Shown: positions 55,831 through 64,000 of the stretch, one piece after another
Numbering within the stretch: position 1 is the stretch's first letter
Layout of the letters: each line of letters starts with the position of its first letter
Origin: Nodosilinea sp. WJT8-NPBG4
GTDB lineage: Bacteria > Cyanobacteriota > Cyanobacteriia > Phormidesmidales > Phormidesmidaceae
Reading direction: 5' to 3'
Assembly (NCBI GenBank): GCA_019359285.1
Contig: JAHHHQ010000036.1
Location: 62,001-126,000, forward strand
DNA: 64,000 nucleotides
Made by a program: the position numbers and the translations under genes
The notes under the pieces: model-generated
Told to the model about the DNA's origin: nothing
What the model saw: only the letters and a program-made list of their open reading frames with translations
The model's database searches: none

Positions 55831-56082
55831 ATTACAACCTAGTTCAGTGGATTTTAACTGGTATTGAAGTCTATGATTTATTTCTAGGCTAGTCGCCTCT
55901 ATTTCTTTAACAGGGTTGCCACTAGCTTTTAACATTTTAATTTCTTGAGCAACATCATCAGACTCCCTTGTAAGTTCTTCACAAGGGGTTAAATTTGATT
56001 CGTAGTGATAGTTCCCTAAGATAACCCCTACAGCCCCAGCAAAGCAAATGCCTAGTGCTGCATATTGAATATAGCGTTTCAT
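55828..56082 (-). CDS. Small single-TM hypothetical protein
   Basis: 84 aa, N-terminal TM (YAALGICFAGAVGVILGNY) then charged helix-like region. Confidence 0.6.
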   Translation of the reverse strand: MKRYIQYAALGICFAGAVGVILGNYHYESNLTPCEELTRESDDVAQEIKMLKASGNPVKEIEATSLEINHRLQYQLKSTELGCN

Positions 56083-56211
56083 ATTATTTAAGTTAGCAAT
56101 ACCTATTAGTAGCTTACCAACGTAACAACGTCAATGAGTTTATGAAAGGTTTATGTTAGCGAAGTTACTTTTAGTTGCTACCTTTATAAGAGTTGTATTC
56201 AATCTAGTTAG

Positions 56212-59200
56212 TTAACCGTTATACAATTGACCATTAAAACGCTTTTCCCGTTGTATTAGTTGTAATGTAGTTTTTTCAATAGCATCCGATAATTTGCGGG
56301 TAAAGTCTGCATCATTTTCAGTATTTCCGCTACTTTGAATATTGATAGGAATGCTAATGTTTGGCCCTGTCTTAGTTGCTGTTTGGCTTAGGTTTACACC
56401 AGTACTAACGGCAGCACCAGGCACCACGCCGCCATTCTTAAACCCTAAGACGTTCTCAATGCTTTGTCCTTGATAAGCTAATACTCCATTTAAGACGTTT
56501 TGCATTTTCTCATTGAGAACGTATTCTCCAGGAGTTAAAGTAGCTAGGACAGAATTGCTACCTTCTTTTCTTAAAGCATCTTCTATGGTGGTGTTGACCA
56601 TGCCCATTTGGCCGACTACCCCACCATCCTTAAAGCCTAATAGCCCAGTGACCATACCGATTATGCTCCCTAGACCTCCTCCAGAACCCCCACCGCCAAA
56701 CAAGGATCCAATTATTCCCCCTAGACCACCTCCCCCTTGGCCCCCACCGCCGCCGAAGATGTTACCGAATAGGTTTGAGAAGAACCCGCCGCCTTTCTCA
56801 GACCCTTGAACAATGGCTTGACCTAGATTCCTAGCACCGCTTTCAAAGCTCAGGTTTAGGTTGCTAGTGTCTACCTGCAAGCCGCCTCTACCCGACTTGT
56901 TACCTCCTCCACCTAAGAAACTGAAAGCACCTGAGCCAAAGTTCTCAGCCTGTAAACCGCCAAACATGCCGCTATGGCCTGTAGCATTTAGAGAACTTTC
57001 AAAACTCAATGCAGCCTGCTGAATAGTGGCGGCAAATTGGTTTCCTGCTTCGATAAACATTTGAGAGGATACTTGAGCTGCGTTAGCTAACGTATCACCT
57101 GGAGTAGCGCCTTCAAGCGCAAACCCGGTATCTCCAGCCGTATCAGATTCAGACCCAAACAACCCGCCAAATATATTTTCTGACATACCGGCTGTAAGCT
57201 TTTGAGCAACCATGCTAGCGAGAGAAGAAATCATACTGCTGATAAATCCTCTAAAGGCTTCACCTACAGTCTTTGACCCGTCTAAAATTCCGGTGAACAT
57301 TTCAGTCATGCTAGATTGCATACTGCTAATAATGGGTGTCAGTTCACTAAATTCTGTGTTTATAGAATCTAAGTTAAGCCCATTAAGTTGCGTTGCATTA
57401 TCAGTCATTGCCTTAATAGATTCTGCTGACAATGTGGCATCATTTTGAATCTGCTGTAATTGCTCACGAAACCTTAAATTCTCGGCCTGCTGTGCTTGTT
57501 GTCTTGCTTGGCCTTGAGTAGCGTAAGCATTGCTAAAGCCAAGTGTGTTAGCCCGTTGCATCCGTGCATCGTTTACGGCTGAACTTGAATCAAACACAGC
57601 ACGTTCATCACGCATGGATTGGTCGTTAGTAGTTCTAGCAGCATCTTGACGCTGAATTTGTAAACGATTATTAGAATCAGTTTCAATAACACTTACTCGC
57701 AATTCATAATCTTCTTGAGTAATGTTACCATCTAGCAATTCTTTTCTAAGGGCGTTTAATTGCTCAAGTTTAGCCAAATCAATCTCATCAATTTCAATAT
57801 TGAATTGCATTTGATTAGCTTGAGATTGTTGACCAGCCCTACGTAGTAACTCTATAGTTGGGCCGCTAGTCTCTCTATCAAAGTCAACCCTAGAACGTAG
57901 TTTAGCAATACGTTCAGCTTCAATAGCAATTTCACCAGCAATTATTAATTGCTCTTTTTCTTTGTCATGAAGTTCTTCTAATTCAGCAAGGTACTCTCTA
58001 CGTGATTCTAATTCAGGCTCTAGGGTATCTTGAGCAGTCTCAAGAATACCTATTTGAGTTCTAATTGCTTCAATTTGAGCAGGGTTTGCCCCTTGCGCAA
58101 TAAGAGCTTTAATTGCTTCATTAAATGCTGCAATCTGAGCATCAGCGTTTTCAGAAGATAGACTCATATCCTCCATTTCGCGGTATAGCTCACGGTTAGA
58201 ATCTTCAAACTCACGTTGTAGCTTGATTAAATCTTGAGCTAAAGCGGTATCAGCGGTTTGAGGTGCCAAAGCTAAGGTTCTGTCTTCTAACTCTCTATCT
58301 CTACCACGTTGGGAATCTTCCTCAGCCCACGCATCCTGTAGCAACTGCTGTTCAAGCTTACGGGTATTTAGATTGATTTGGGCAGTCCTGATCGCATCCC
58401 TAGCCGCCTGAGACTGCTGTACCGCATCAATCTGAGCATTAGCCCCTTGTAGCGCTAGGTTCTGCCCCTGCTTAATACCTGATGTATTAACAGAAGGCTG
58501 CATAATCGCGCTAGGTACACCAGTTGCGGTAGACCCACCTCCACCCATAACAGCCGCAGCAATCGCTTGAGCTTCTGCATCCCATCGTCTAGGAGCATCT
58601 GGGTGGGCTGACCGTTGGACACGGTGAGAAGCCCTATAGATGTCTGAGCGGTCATTTACATCTAGTAAACCGATATTGCTACCCCTGCCCTGGAAAAAGG
58701 ACTCAGCAGCAAATTCAGGGTTAGTAATTTGAGAACGATTACCCCATTCCATACTAGGGCGTTGTTGGAACATCCCTAGTGAGTCTCTATCTCCACCATT
58801 TAAGTTCTGTAGAGTAGATTCTTGAATAGCCGTTGCAATAGCCCCCTCAATGTCCCTCTGGGTAGCACCTAAGCGTCTACCAGTCTCCGCAATGGTTTGG
58901 GCTAGCCTAATTTGCTCTTGTGTGGCTTGAACACCTTTGACTGTCAGGCTAGAGGCTTGAACAGGTGCGGATGATCGTTGTCCGTGATCATGACCATCAC
59001 CCTCATGATGCCCAGCCGTTAACTGAGTATTGGATTGATTGTTAGTACGCCCCTTATAGTTAGCAAACACTTGATCTGGTGCTGCAAAGGGATTGATACC
59101 CCGTTGATTCAAATATTGGATAGGGTCAACCGTTCCTCTAGAACCATAACCACCCTGACCCTGGGAGTTAGCATCGTTTCTAATTTCGTAGTGGATAACC

Positions 59201-62200
59201 CCTGTCTGAGTCTCCCCCCTACCTACAGCTTGGCCTGGTGCAATGGTATCTCCTACCTGAACTAGACCCGTTGCAAACTCAGCAATCCTTTCAACTACGC
59301 CTAGAGCTTCATTAAATACATCTACATAGTGACCATAGCCGCCAGGGTCGTTACCTACGTTAGTAACCCTACCGCCGATAAAGCTTACGGCATTAGCGTT
59401 AGGCCCGCTAATATCAAAGTCTTCCCCAGCGTGTGAACGTGAACCTCCACCCCTAGAAGCACCGTACTTTTGAGCGGCTAAGGTATTTCGATATTGCTGA
59501 CTAAGCTGATTGTTTACAGGCCCGCCGCTACTACTAGATCCTCCGCCTAGAGTGGCACTGTTATTAGCCTGATTAAATAAATCATTACCTTGCTGCATTA
59601 CCCCGGCTAACTGAGCGTTAATATCAGCAACTTGCTTTGCTGAATTAAGGGAGTCCATAATCCCCTCAAAGATTGTTTCAAGGGTACTTGTAATTACGTC
59701 AAAATAACTACCAAGGAAATCATCAGTAATCCCTGAAATAGAATTAGTTAATTCCGCCTTTAAGTTATCAAAACCGGCTTGAGCTAAGCTTGCTTTAACG
59801 TCAAGCATTGTCGATGTAAAGGATTCTTGAATACCTTTGTAATAATCAGTAATAGACTTGCCTAGTTCAGTTAATTGATTTTGAGCCTCAGCGGCAGATT
59901 CATCAATTGTCGCTTGAATGTCTAAAATCTGAGATTCAAAATCTTTAACTTGGATTAAACCTTCCAATGCTTTTTGCATTTCAGGGGAATCTTTGCCAAC
60001 ATCCTCGGCCATTGTTGCGAGTTCATTTGGCCCAAGGGATGTTAGAGAAGCACTACCACCCATCGAATTAATAGCGGATGCTAATTCAGGCGTATTCAAT
60101 AATGCTTGAATATCAGAAATAGCTTTCTGTGCCGCTATTAACTGGGCTTGCAACGTTTGCCGTTCTAACTGCCCTTGTAGGTTCGTTACCTGCCCATCGG
60201 TAGCGCCTGACATTCTAGCTCTAGCAATAGCGCTACGCCCCACGGAATCGGCATTCTGAGAGCTTAGAACAGCATCTTGGAATGCTGCACCTACATCCCG
60301 TAAAGACTTACCAATTCTATCTAAAGACGTTACCGATTTATCAAGTTCATCAGTCCAAGCCTGTTGCTCTTTCTCAAGTTTAGTAATTTGAGGTGTAATT
60401 TTAGCAACAGCTTCAGCATAAGTATTTTGAGTAATTGCACCTGAATCTCGCATTACGGTAAGCGCTTCTAATGCAGACTTTTGAGCAGCTAATTGATCAT
60501 CAACCGCTTGTCTAGTACTGGTAATATCACCAATTAAACCTTTACGTGCTTCTAGCCTGGTGTTAATCTCTTCTTCAAGCTTAGCTCTACCTTTTACATC
60601 TTCAGGGTTTAATGCTTTCAAAGCTCTAAGCTTTTGCTGCATCATATCTATTTGAGCGTCAACTTGCTTAAACTCATCAAGTTTGGCTCTACCTGCACCT
60701 CTTAAAAAGTCATTAGATGCGGCTAAAACTTGATTTGAATTATCTACAGTAGTATCTACAGCCTTAGTAGTATCTGTCTGTTGCTGGCCTGCTCTAATAT
60801 TTCTAGCTAACTCAATAGGGTTAGTTGTTAGACCTCTAGCAGCATTTGATAAGAACTTACCACCTACAGGAGACTTTTCTAGGAATCCATATAGTTTTTC
60901 CTTGGCTCCTGCAAGCCCACCTAGTGGGCTATCCATTAACCCACCAATGACACCATCAACTTTTACATCTTTAAGTGAATCAGCAGCATTTTTACCGGCC
61001 TCTGCTACACCTTCAAGGGATGCCTTAAAGTTATCTAGCTTTTGGGTAGAGCTTTCGGCTACATCGCCCATTTCACCGCCAGCATCTTGGAATAGCTGAA
61101 CTACAGCAGCAACAGCCATTACAGCCGCTTGCAACGCTATAGTCTTAAGCATGAATATACCAAAAGCCTTAGCCGCAGCTAGTGCTGCTAACCTAGTAGC
61201 CGCAAAGGTGGCAGGTAGAATACCCATTGCTTGAGCAGCAGCAAAAGCAGCCCCGCCTAATTTAAGCGCAACTGAAGCGGCTAACGTTGTGATCGCAGTA
61301 GATAGCAACGCAGCATTATTAGCTGCAAACTCCATTGCATCAGCAGCAATCTTTAACCCTAGTTGCCTAGCAGGTAATATACCTTCTCCAACGTTAGACT
61401 GAAGTTCCAATAACGCAGTATTGAAGTTATTAATGGATGCTTGAGCACTGCTGGCCGCACCCGCTACACCTGAATCAGTTTCAGCACTTAACTGTTGTGC
61501 AAACTTGGGCAAAAACTCAGAACTGGTTACTTGCCCAAGCTCTAGTAGCTTGTTCAACTCGCTTGTTGTAGTTCCCATGGCACGAGCCGAAATCTGAAAA
61601 GCACCGGGCAATACTTCACCTAGCTGCCCTCTCAATTCCTCAGCCTGTACTGAACCTTTAGACATGATTTGCTGTAAAGCAAGCATTGCCCTTTGGGTTT
61701 CTTCAGGATTTAATTGATATACAGAGCTAGCTTGTTGAACAGCGCTAAATACTTCTTGAGTACTCTGACCTTCTAATGAAGTACCTTTAGCCGCCGCCGA
61801 TAAGCCAACGTAACCGGATACGCTTTGCTTGAAATCAACACCCAGTTCCTTAGATGAGTTCTTAATGTCTTCAATCTTGTTATTAGCAGATTCGGCATCA
61901 CCTTCAACAAACTTGAGCACGTTACGATATTTCTGCATTTCAACCGCCGCTTTTGTAGAAGCCGCTGCAAAATCTAAAAACATCGGCCCAATAAAGGCTA
62001 ACGATGTATAACCTAAAAAGCCTCTAAGTACCTCTAAGGCTTGTTCTTTAATACCTTTAAGCATCCCTTCACCGCCTAGGATACCTTCAGATTTAAGTAA
62101 TCTATTTACTCTACTAATTAACGTTTCAGCACTTTCACCCTCATTAGCCAGGTTCTTCATTACCCCAGCTTGAGCAGCATTAGCCCGATTATTTATATTG

Positions 62201-63990
62201 CTTTCAGCGTTATCAAATTTATTAGAGTTCTTTTGAAAGCTAGCGTGTGCGTTATGTGCATCAATTTCAGCATCTTGCACAGATACATCTTTAGTTAAAT
62301 TGCCAATGTAAGATTCAAATAGTTTTTTGATATCTTCCATTGCATAGGCAACATCGTCGTCTAATGCATCATTAACATTAGGTAATTCGTCTATTTTAAT
62401 TGAATCAAAGAAAGCATCTACATCGTCAATAGTGCCATCAATTAAATCTTTTTTAGCTTTATCTAATAACGTTTCAATTGATTCTGTAGACAGGCTAATA
62501 TTGCCAGATTCTTCACTCGCAGAAGAAACAAGTTTGGCTAATTGTTGCTCTGATTGTTTTATAGCTTTTGTAATCTGACCTTTACGGTTAGCTAGTTTAT
62601 TACCTAAGTCAGAACCAAATTGAGCATCTTGGCCTAAGCTATCTGTTAACTCTTTAATCTCACCCTTAGCTTTATTACCTAATTCTTTAACATAAGCTAG
62701 CAGGTTATTGGCTTTATCAACATCGCCATCCTTAACAGCAGAGTTGATAGCTTTATACGTTTCCCAAAATGACTTGGCAATGGTATCAGCTTTCTCTAAC
62801 GATGCTGTTGGCCCCATACCAGCACTTATATTTAAGCCTTTACCCTGAGTAGCAGCCTTAACTTTGGCTACGCTACTACCAGCGCTAGCGGTACTGTAGG
62901 GTACTGATTCACCTTTATCGTTAACTGCCATTTTCATGGTATTAGCAGCAACTTTAGGAATTGCTTCAACTAATACCGCTTCTTTTTCCTGATTAGTTAG
63001 TGATAGTGGCTTACCATTGGCCAAATCTTTGAATGTTTTTAATTCAACTAATACAGCTTTTTTAGCAGCCGCTAGGGTACTAACTAAAGCCTCTTGAATC
63101 GCTTTAATATCTTCAACGGGTAAATCTTCTACATTAGCTAGGGCATCAAGCGCTTTGATAAAGTCTGAATTAATAGAATCAAACTTACTAAGTACTTCCT
63201 GAGTAGCCGCCCCCATATCTACAGGAGAAGACGCTTTAATCTCAGTCATTAGCTTAAGCGCTTTTAACTGAGTAACTTTAAGGTCTTCTTGTAAGTTACC
63301 CCCACCTACACCCACAGACTCATCCAGACTGCGTAATGCTTGGGTTTTGGCTAGACGTTGTTGAATGGCTGGGGTTTGTCTATCTGCAAAGGTATAAGCA
63401 TCGGCTTCAATCTCGCGGCGATAGGCACTATCCCCACCTCTACCACCCTTAGTAGACTTTTCAATTAATGAACCTAGCCGCTTAGCCTCATCATTATTAG
63501 GCTTAAGTGCTTTAACTGCAATTTGTTCACCTTCTACTCTGCCAAAATCAGCCTGTACGGCATGGCGTAATTCGTGAACAAGGGTTTCTAGTTGCTTATT
63601 GGTTACTGTACCCTGATTAATCGCTTCCAATACTTCAGGGGCTACCTGAACGGTATTGTTGTCTCTTAAATACGCCGCATTAGTCCCTTTAGGTAAATCA
63701 GCCGCAACTAGTCTAGGGATGTCATCAGTATTGATGTTAACACCTGAAGCCGAACCTACTTCATCGACTACATCTTTGTAGAATCTAGAAATTTGTCTAG
63801 CTTGCTTTGATTTATTATTACTAGCTTTTGAAACTGTTTTATTAGATGCCACCATACTTTGAGGTACATCTAGCAAAGCATAGTTTTCAACGGCTGACGT
63901 ATAGCGTTGCAGTTTCCTTTCCTGAACCGCTAGTTCATCATCAGCTAGTTTAATATCTTGAATGGCACCCTTAAACGTATTAGCAACCAT
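56212..63990 (-). CDS. Phage tail tape measure protein with M23-like and transglycosylase-like domains and an N-terminal HELRH motif; may extend past the window
   Basis: Tape-measure core LGVDFKQSVSGYVGLSAAAKGTSLEGQSTQEVFSAVQQASSVYQLNPEETQRAMLALQQIMSKGSVQAEELRGQLGEVLPGAFQISARAMG; M23-like SHAGEDFD...GVIHYEIR; lysozyme-like AIATAIQESTLQNLNGGDRDSLGMFQQRPSMEWGNRSQITNPEFAAESFF; no stop between 63990 and the window end. Confidence 0.92.
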   Translation of the reverse strand: MVANTFKGAIQDIKLADDELAVQERKLQRYTSAVENYALLDVPQSMVASNKTVSKASNNKSKQARQISRFYKDVVDEVGSASGVNINTDDIPRLVAADLPKGTNAAYLRDNNTVQVAPEVLEAINQGTVTNKQLETLVHELRHAVQADFGRVEGEQIAVKALKPNNDEAKRLGSLIEKSTKGGRGGDSAYRREIEADAYTFADRQTPAIQQRLAKTQALRSLDESVGVGGGNLQEDLKVTQLKALKLMTEIKASSPVDMGAATQEVLSKFDSINSDFIKALDALANVEDLPVEDIKAIQEALVSTLAAAKKAVLVELKTFKDLANGKPLSLTNQEKEAVLVEAIPKVAANTMKMAVNDKGESVPYSTASAGSSVAKVKAATQGKGLNISAGMGPTASLEKADTIAKSFWETYKAINSAVKDGDVDKANNLLAYVKELGNKAKGEIKELTDSLGQDAQFGSDLGNKLANRKGQITKAIKQSEQQLAKLVSSASEESGNISLSTESIETLLDKAKKDLIDGTIDDVDAFFDSIKIDELPNVNDALDDDVAYAMEDIKKLFESYIGNLTKDVSVQDAEIDAHNAHASFQKNSNKFDNAESNINNRANAAQAGVMKNLANEGESAETLISRVNRLLKSEGILGGEGMLKGIKEQALEVLRGFLGYTSLAFIGPMFLDFAAASTKAAVEMQKYRNVLKFVEGDAESANNKIEDIKNSSKELGVDFKQSVSGYVGLSAAAKGTSLEGQSTQEVFSAVQQASSVYQLNPEETQRAMLALQQIMSKGSVQAEELRGQLGEVLPGAFQISARAMGTTTSELNKLLELGQVTSSEFLPKFAQQLSAETDSGVAGAASSAQASINNFNTALLELQSNVGEGILPARQLGLKIAADAMEFAANNAALLSTAITTLAASVALKLGGAAFAAAQAMGILPATFAATRLAALAAAKAFGIFMLKTIALQAAVMAVAAVVQLFQDAGGEMGDVAESSTQKLDNFKASLEGVAEAGKNAADSLKDVKVDGVIGGLMDSPLGGLAGAKEKLYGFLEKSPVGGKFLSNAARGLTTNPIELARNIRAGQQQTDTTKAVDTTVDNSNQVLAASNDFLRGAGRAKLDEFKQVDAQIDMMQQKLRALKALNPEDVKGRAKLEEEINTRLEARKGLIGDITSTRQAVDDQLAAQKSALEALTVMRDSGAITQNTYAEAVAKITPQITKLEKEQQAWTDELDKSVTSLDRIGKSLRDVGAAFQDAVLSSQNADSVGRSAIARARMSGATDGQVTNLQGQLERQTLQAQLIAAQKAISDIQALLNTPELASAINSMGGSASLTSLGPNELATMAEDVGKDSPEMQKALEGLIQVKDFESQILDIQATIDESAAEAQNQLTELGKSITDYYKGIQESFTSTMLDVKASLAQAGFDNLKAELTNSISGITDDFLGSYFDVITSTLETIFEGIMDSLNSAKQVADINAQLAGVMQQGNDLFNQANNSATLGGGSSSSGGPVNNQLSQQYRNTLAAQKYGASRGGGSRSHAGEDFDISGPNANAVSFIGGRVTNVGNDPGGYGHYVDVFNEALGVVERIAEFATGLVQVGDTIAPGQAVGRGETQTGVIHYEIRNDANSQGQGGYGSRGTVDPIQYLNQRGINPFAAPDQVFANYKGRTNNQSNTQLTAGHHEGDGHDHGQRSSAPVQASSLTVKGVQATQEQIRLAQTIAETGRRLGATQRDIEGAIATAIQESTLQNLNGGDRDSLGMFQQRPSMEWGNRSQITNPEFAAESFFQGRGSNIGLLDVNDRSDIYRASHRVQRSAHPDAPRRWDAEAQAIAAAVMGGGGSTATGVPSAIMQPSVNTSGIKQGQNLALQGANAQIDAVQQSQAARDAIRTAQINLNTRKLEQQLLQDAWAEEDSQRGRDRELEDRTLALAPQTADTALAQDLIKLQREFEDSNRELYREMEDMSLSSENADAQIAAFNEAIKALIAQGANPAQIEAIRTQIGILETAQDTLEPELESRREYLAELEELHDKEKEQLIIAGEIAIEAERIAKLRSRVDFDRETSGPTIELLRRAGQQSQANQMQFNIEIDEIDLAKLEQLNALRKELLDGNITQEDYELRVSVIETDSNNRLQIQRQDAARTTNDQSMRDERAVFDSSSAVNDARMQRANTLGFSNAYATQGQARQQAQQAENLRFREQLQQIQNDATLSAESIKAMTDNATQLNGLNLDSINTEFSELTPIISSMQSSMTEMFTGILDGSKTVGEAFRGFISSMISSLASMVAQKLTAGMSENIFGGLFGSESDTAGDTGFALEGATPGDTLANAAQVSSQMFIEAGNQFAATIQQAALSFESSLNATGHSGMFGGLQAENFGSGAFSFLGGGGNKSGRGGLQVDTSNLNLSFESGARNLGQAIVQGSEKGGGFFSNLFGNIFGGGGGQGGGGLGGIIGSLFGGGGSGGGLGSIIGMVTGLLGFKDGGVVGQMGMVNTTIEDALRKEGSNSVLATLTPGEYVLNEKMQNVLNGVLAYQGQSIENVLGFKNGGVVPGAAVSTGVNLSQTATKTGPNISIPINIQSSGNTENDADFTRKLSDAIEKTTLQLIQREKRFNGQLYNG

Positions 63991-64000
63991 GTCTCTTACA

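Noticed and set aside
44299-64000. Contractile injection system (eCIS/T6SS-like) or R-type tailocin
   Set aside because: The tail-tip set is lambda/siphophage-type M-L-K-I-J; no sheath, baseplate wedge or AAA+ ATPase is visible.

Overview
A GC-rich cyanobacterial chromosome segment (about 1-44 kb, with frequent HIP1-type GCGATCGC sites) is followed by an AT-richer phage-derived island (about 44.1-64 kb and beyond the window). Chromosomal part: the start of nrtD plus nrtC, nrtB and nrtA (minus strand); a TonB/ExbB/ExbD energiser set; one FecCD-FecCD-FecE siderophore ABC importer; three modules combining an AraC regulator, an AMIN-TonB-dependent receptor (TBDT) and a siderophore-binding protein, each ending in a [2Fe-2S]/thioredoxin-like ferredoxin-type gene (DUF1636 twice, a frameshifted sucrase/ferredoxin-like gene once); one MFS and two ABC exporters; a lower-GC accessory patch (VanW-like, repeat-bearing membrane proteins, a cNMP-binding protein); a complete IS5-family element; a pentapeptide-repeat protein; and tRNA-Phe(GAA). 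Phage part: a tyrosine integrase, then a lambda-like tail-tip cassette M-L-K-I-J, tail-fibre-type genes including an 1140-aa protein with a second gpM-like N-terminal domain, and a convergent 2592-aa tape-measure protein with muralytic domains. Most unusual signals: (1) a dispersed G-rich/C-rich repeat family, often in inverted-arm pairs, that abuts start/stop codons, flanks a four-helix-bundle (S23/bAvd-like) ORF, and is inserted in frame in two ABC exporters and a TBDT. Two of those insertions share a related core peptide (DETSTxEIxxSQ) with mostly synonymous DNA differences. (2) The rearranged tail module. All calls come from reading the sequence and the supplied ORF track; no database search was run.
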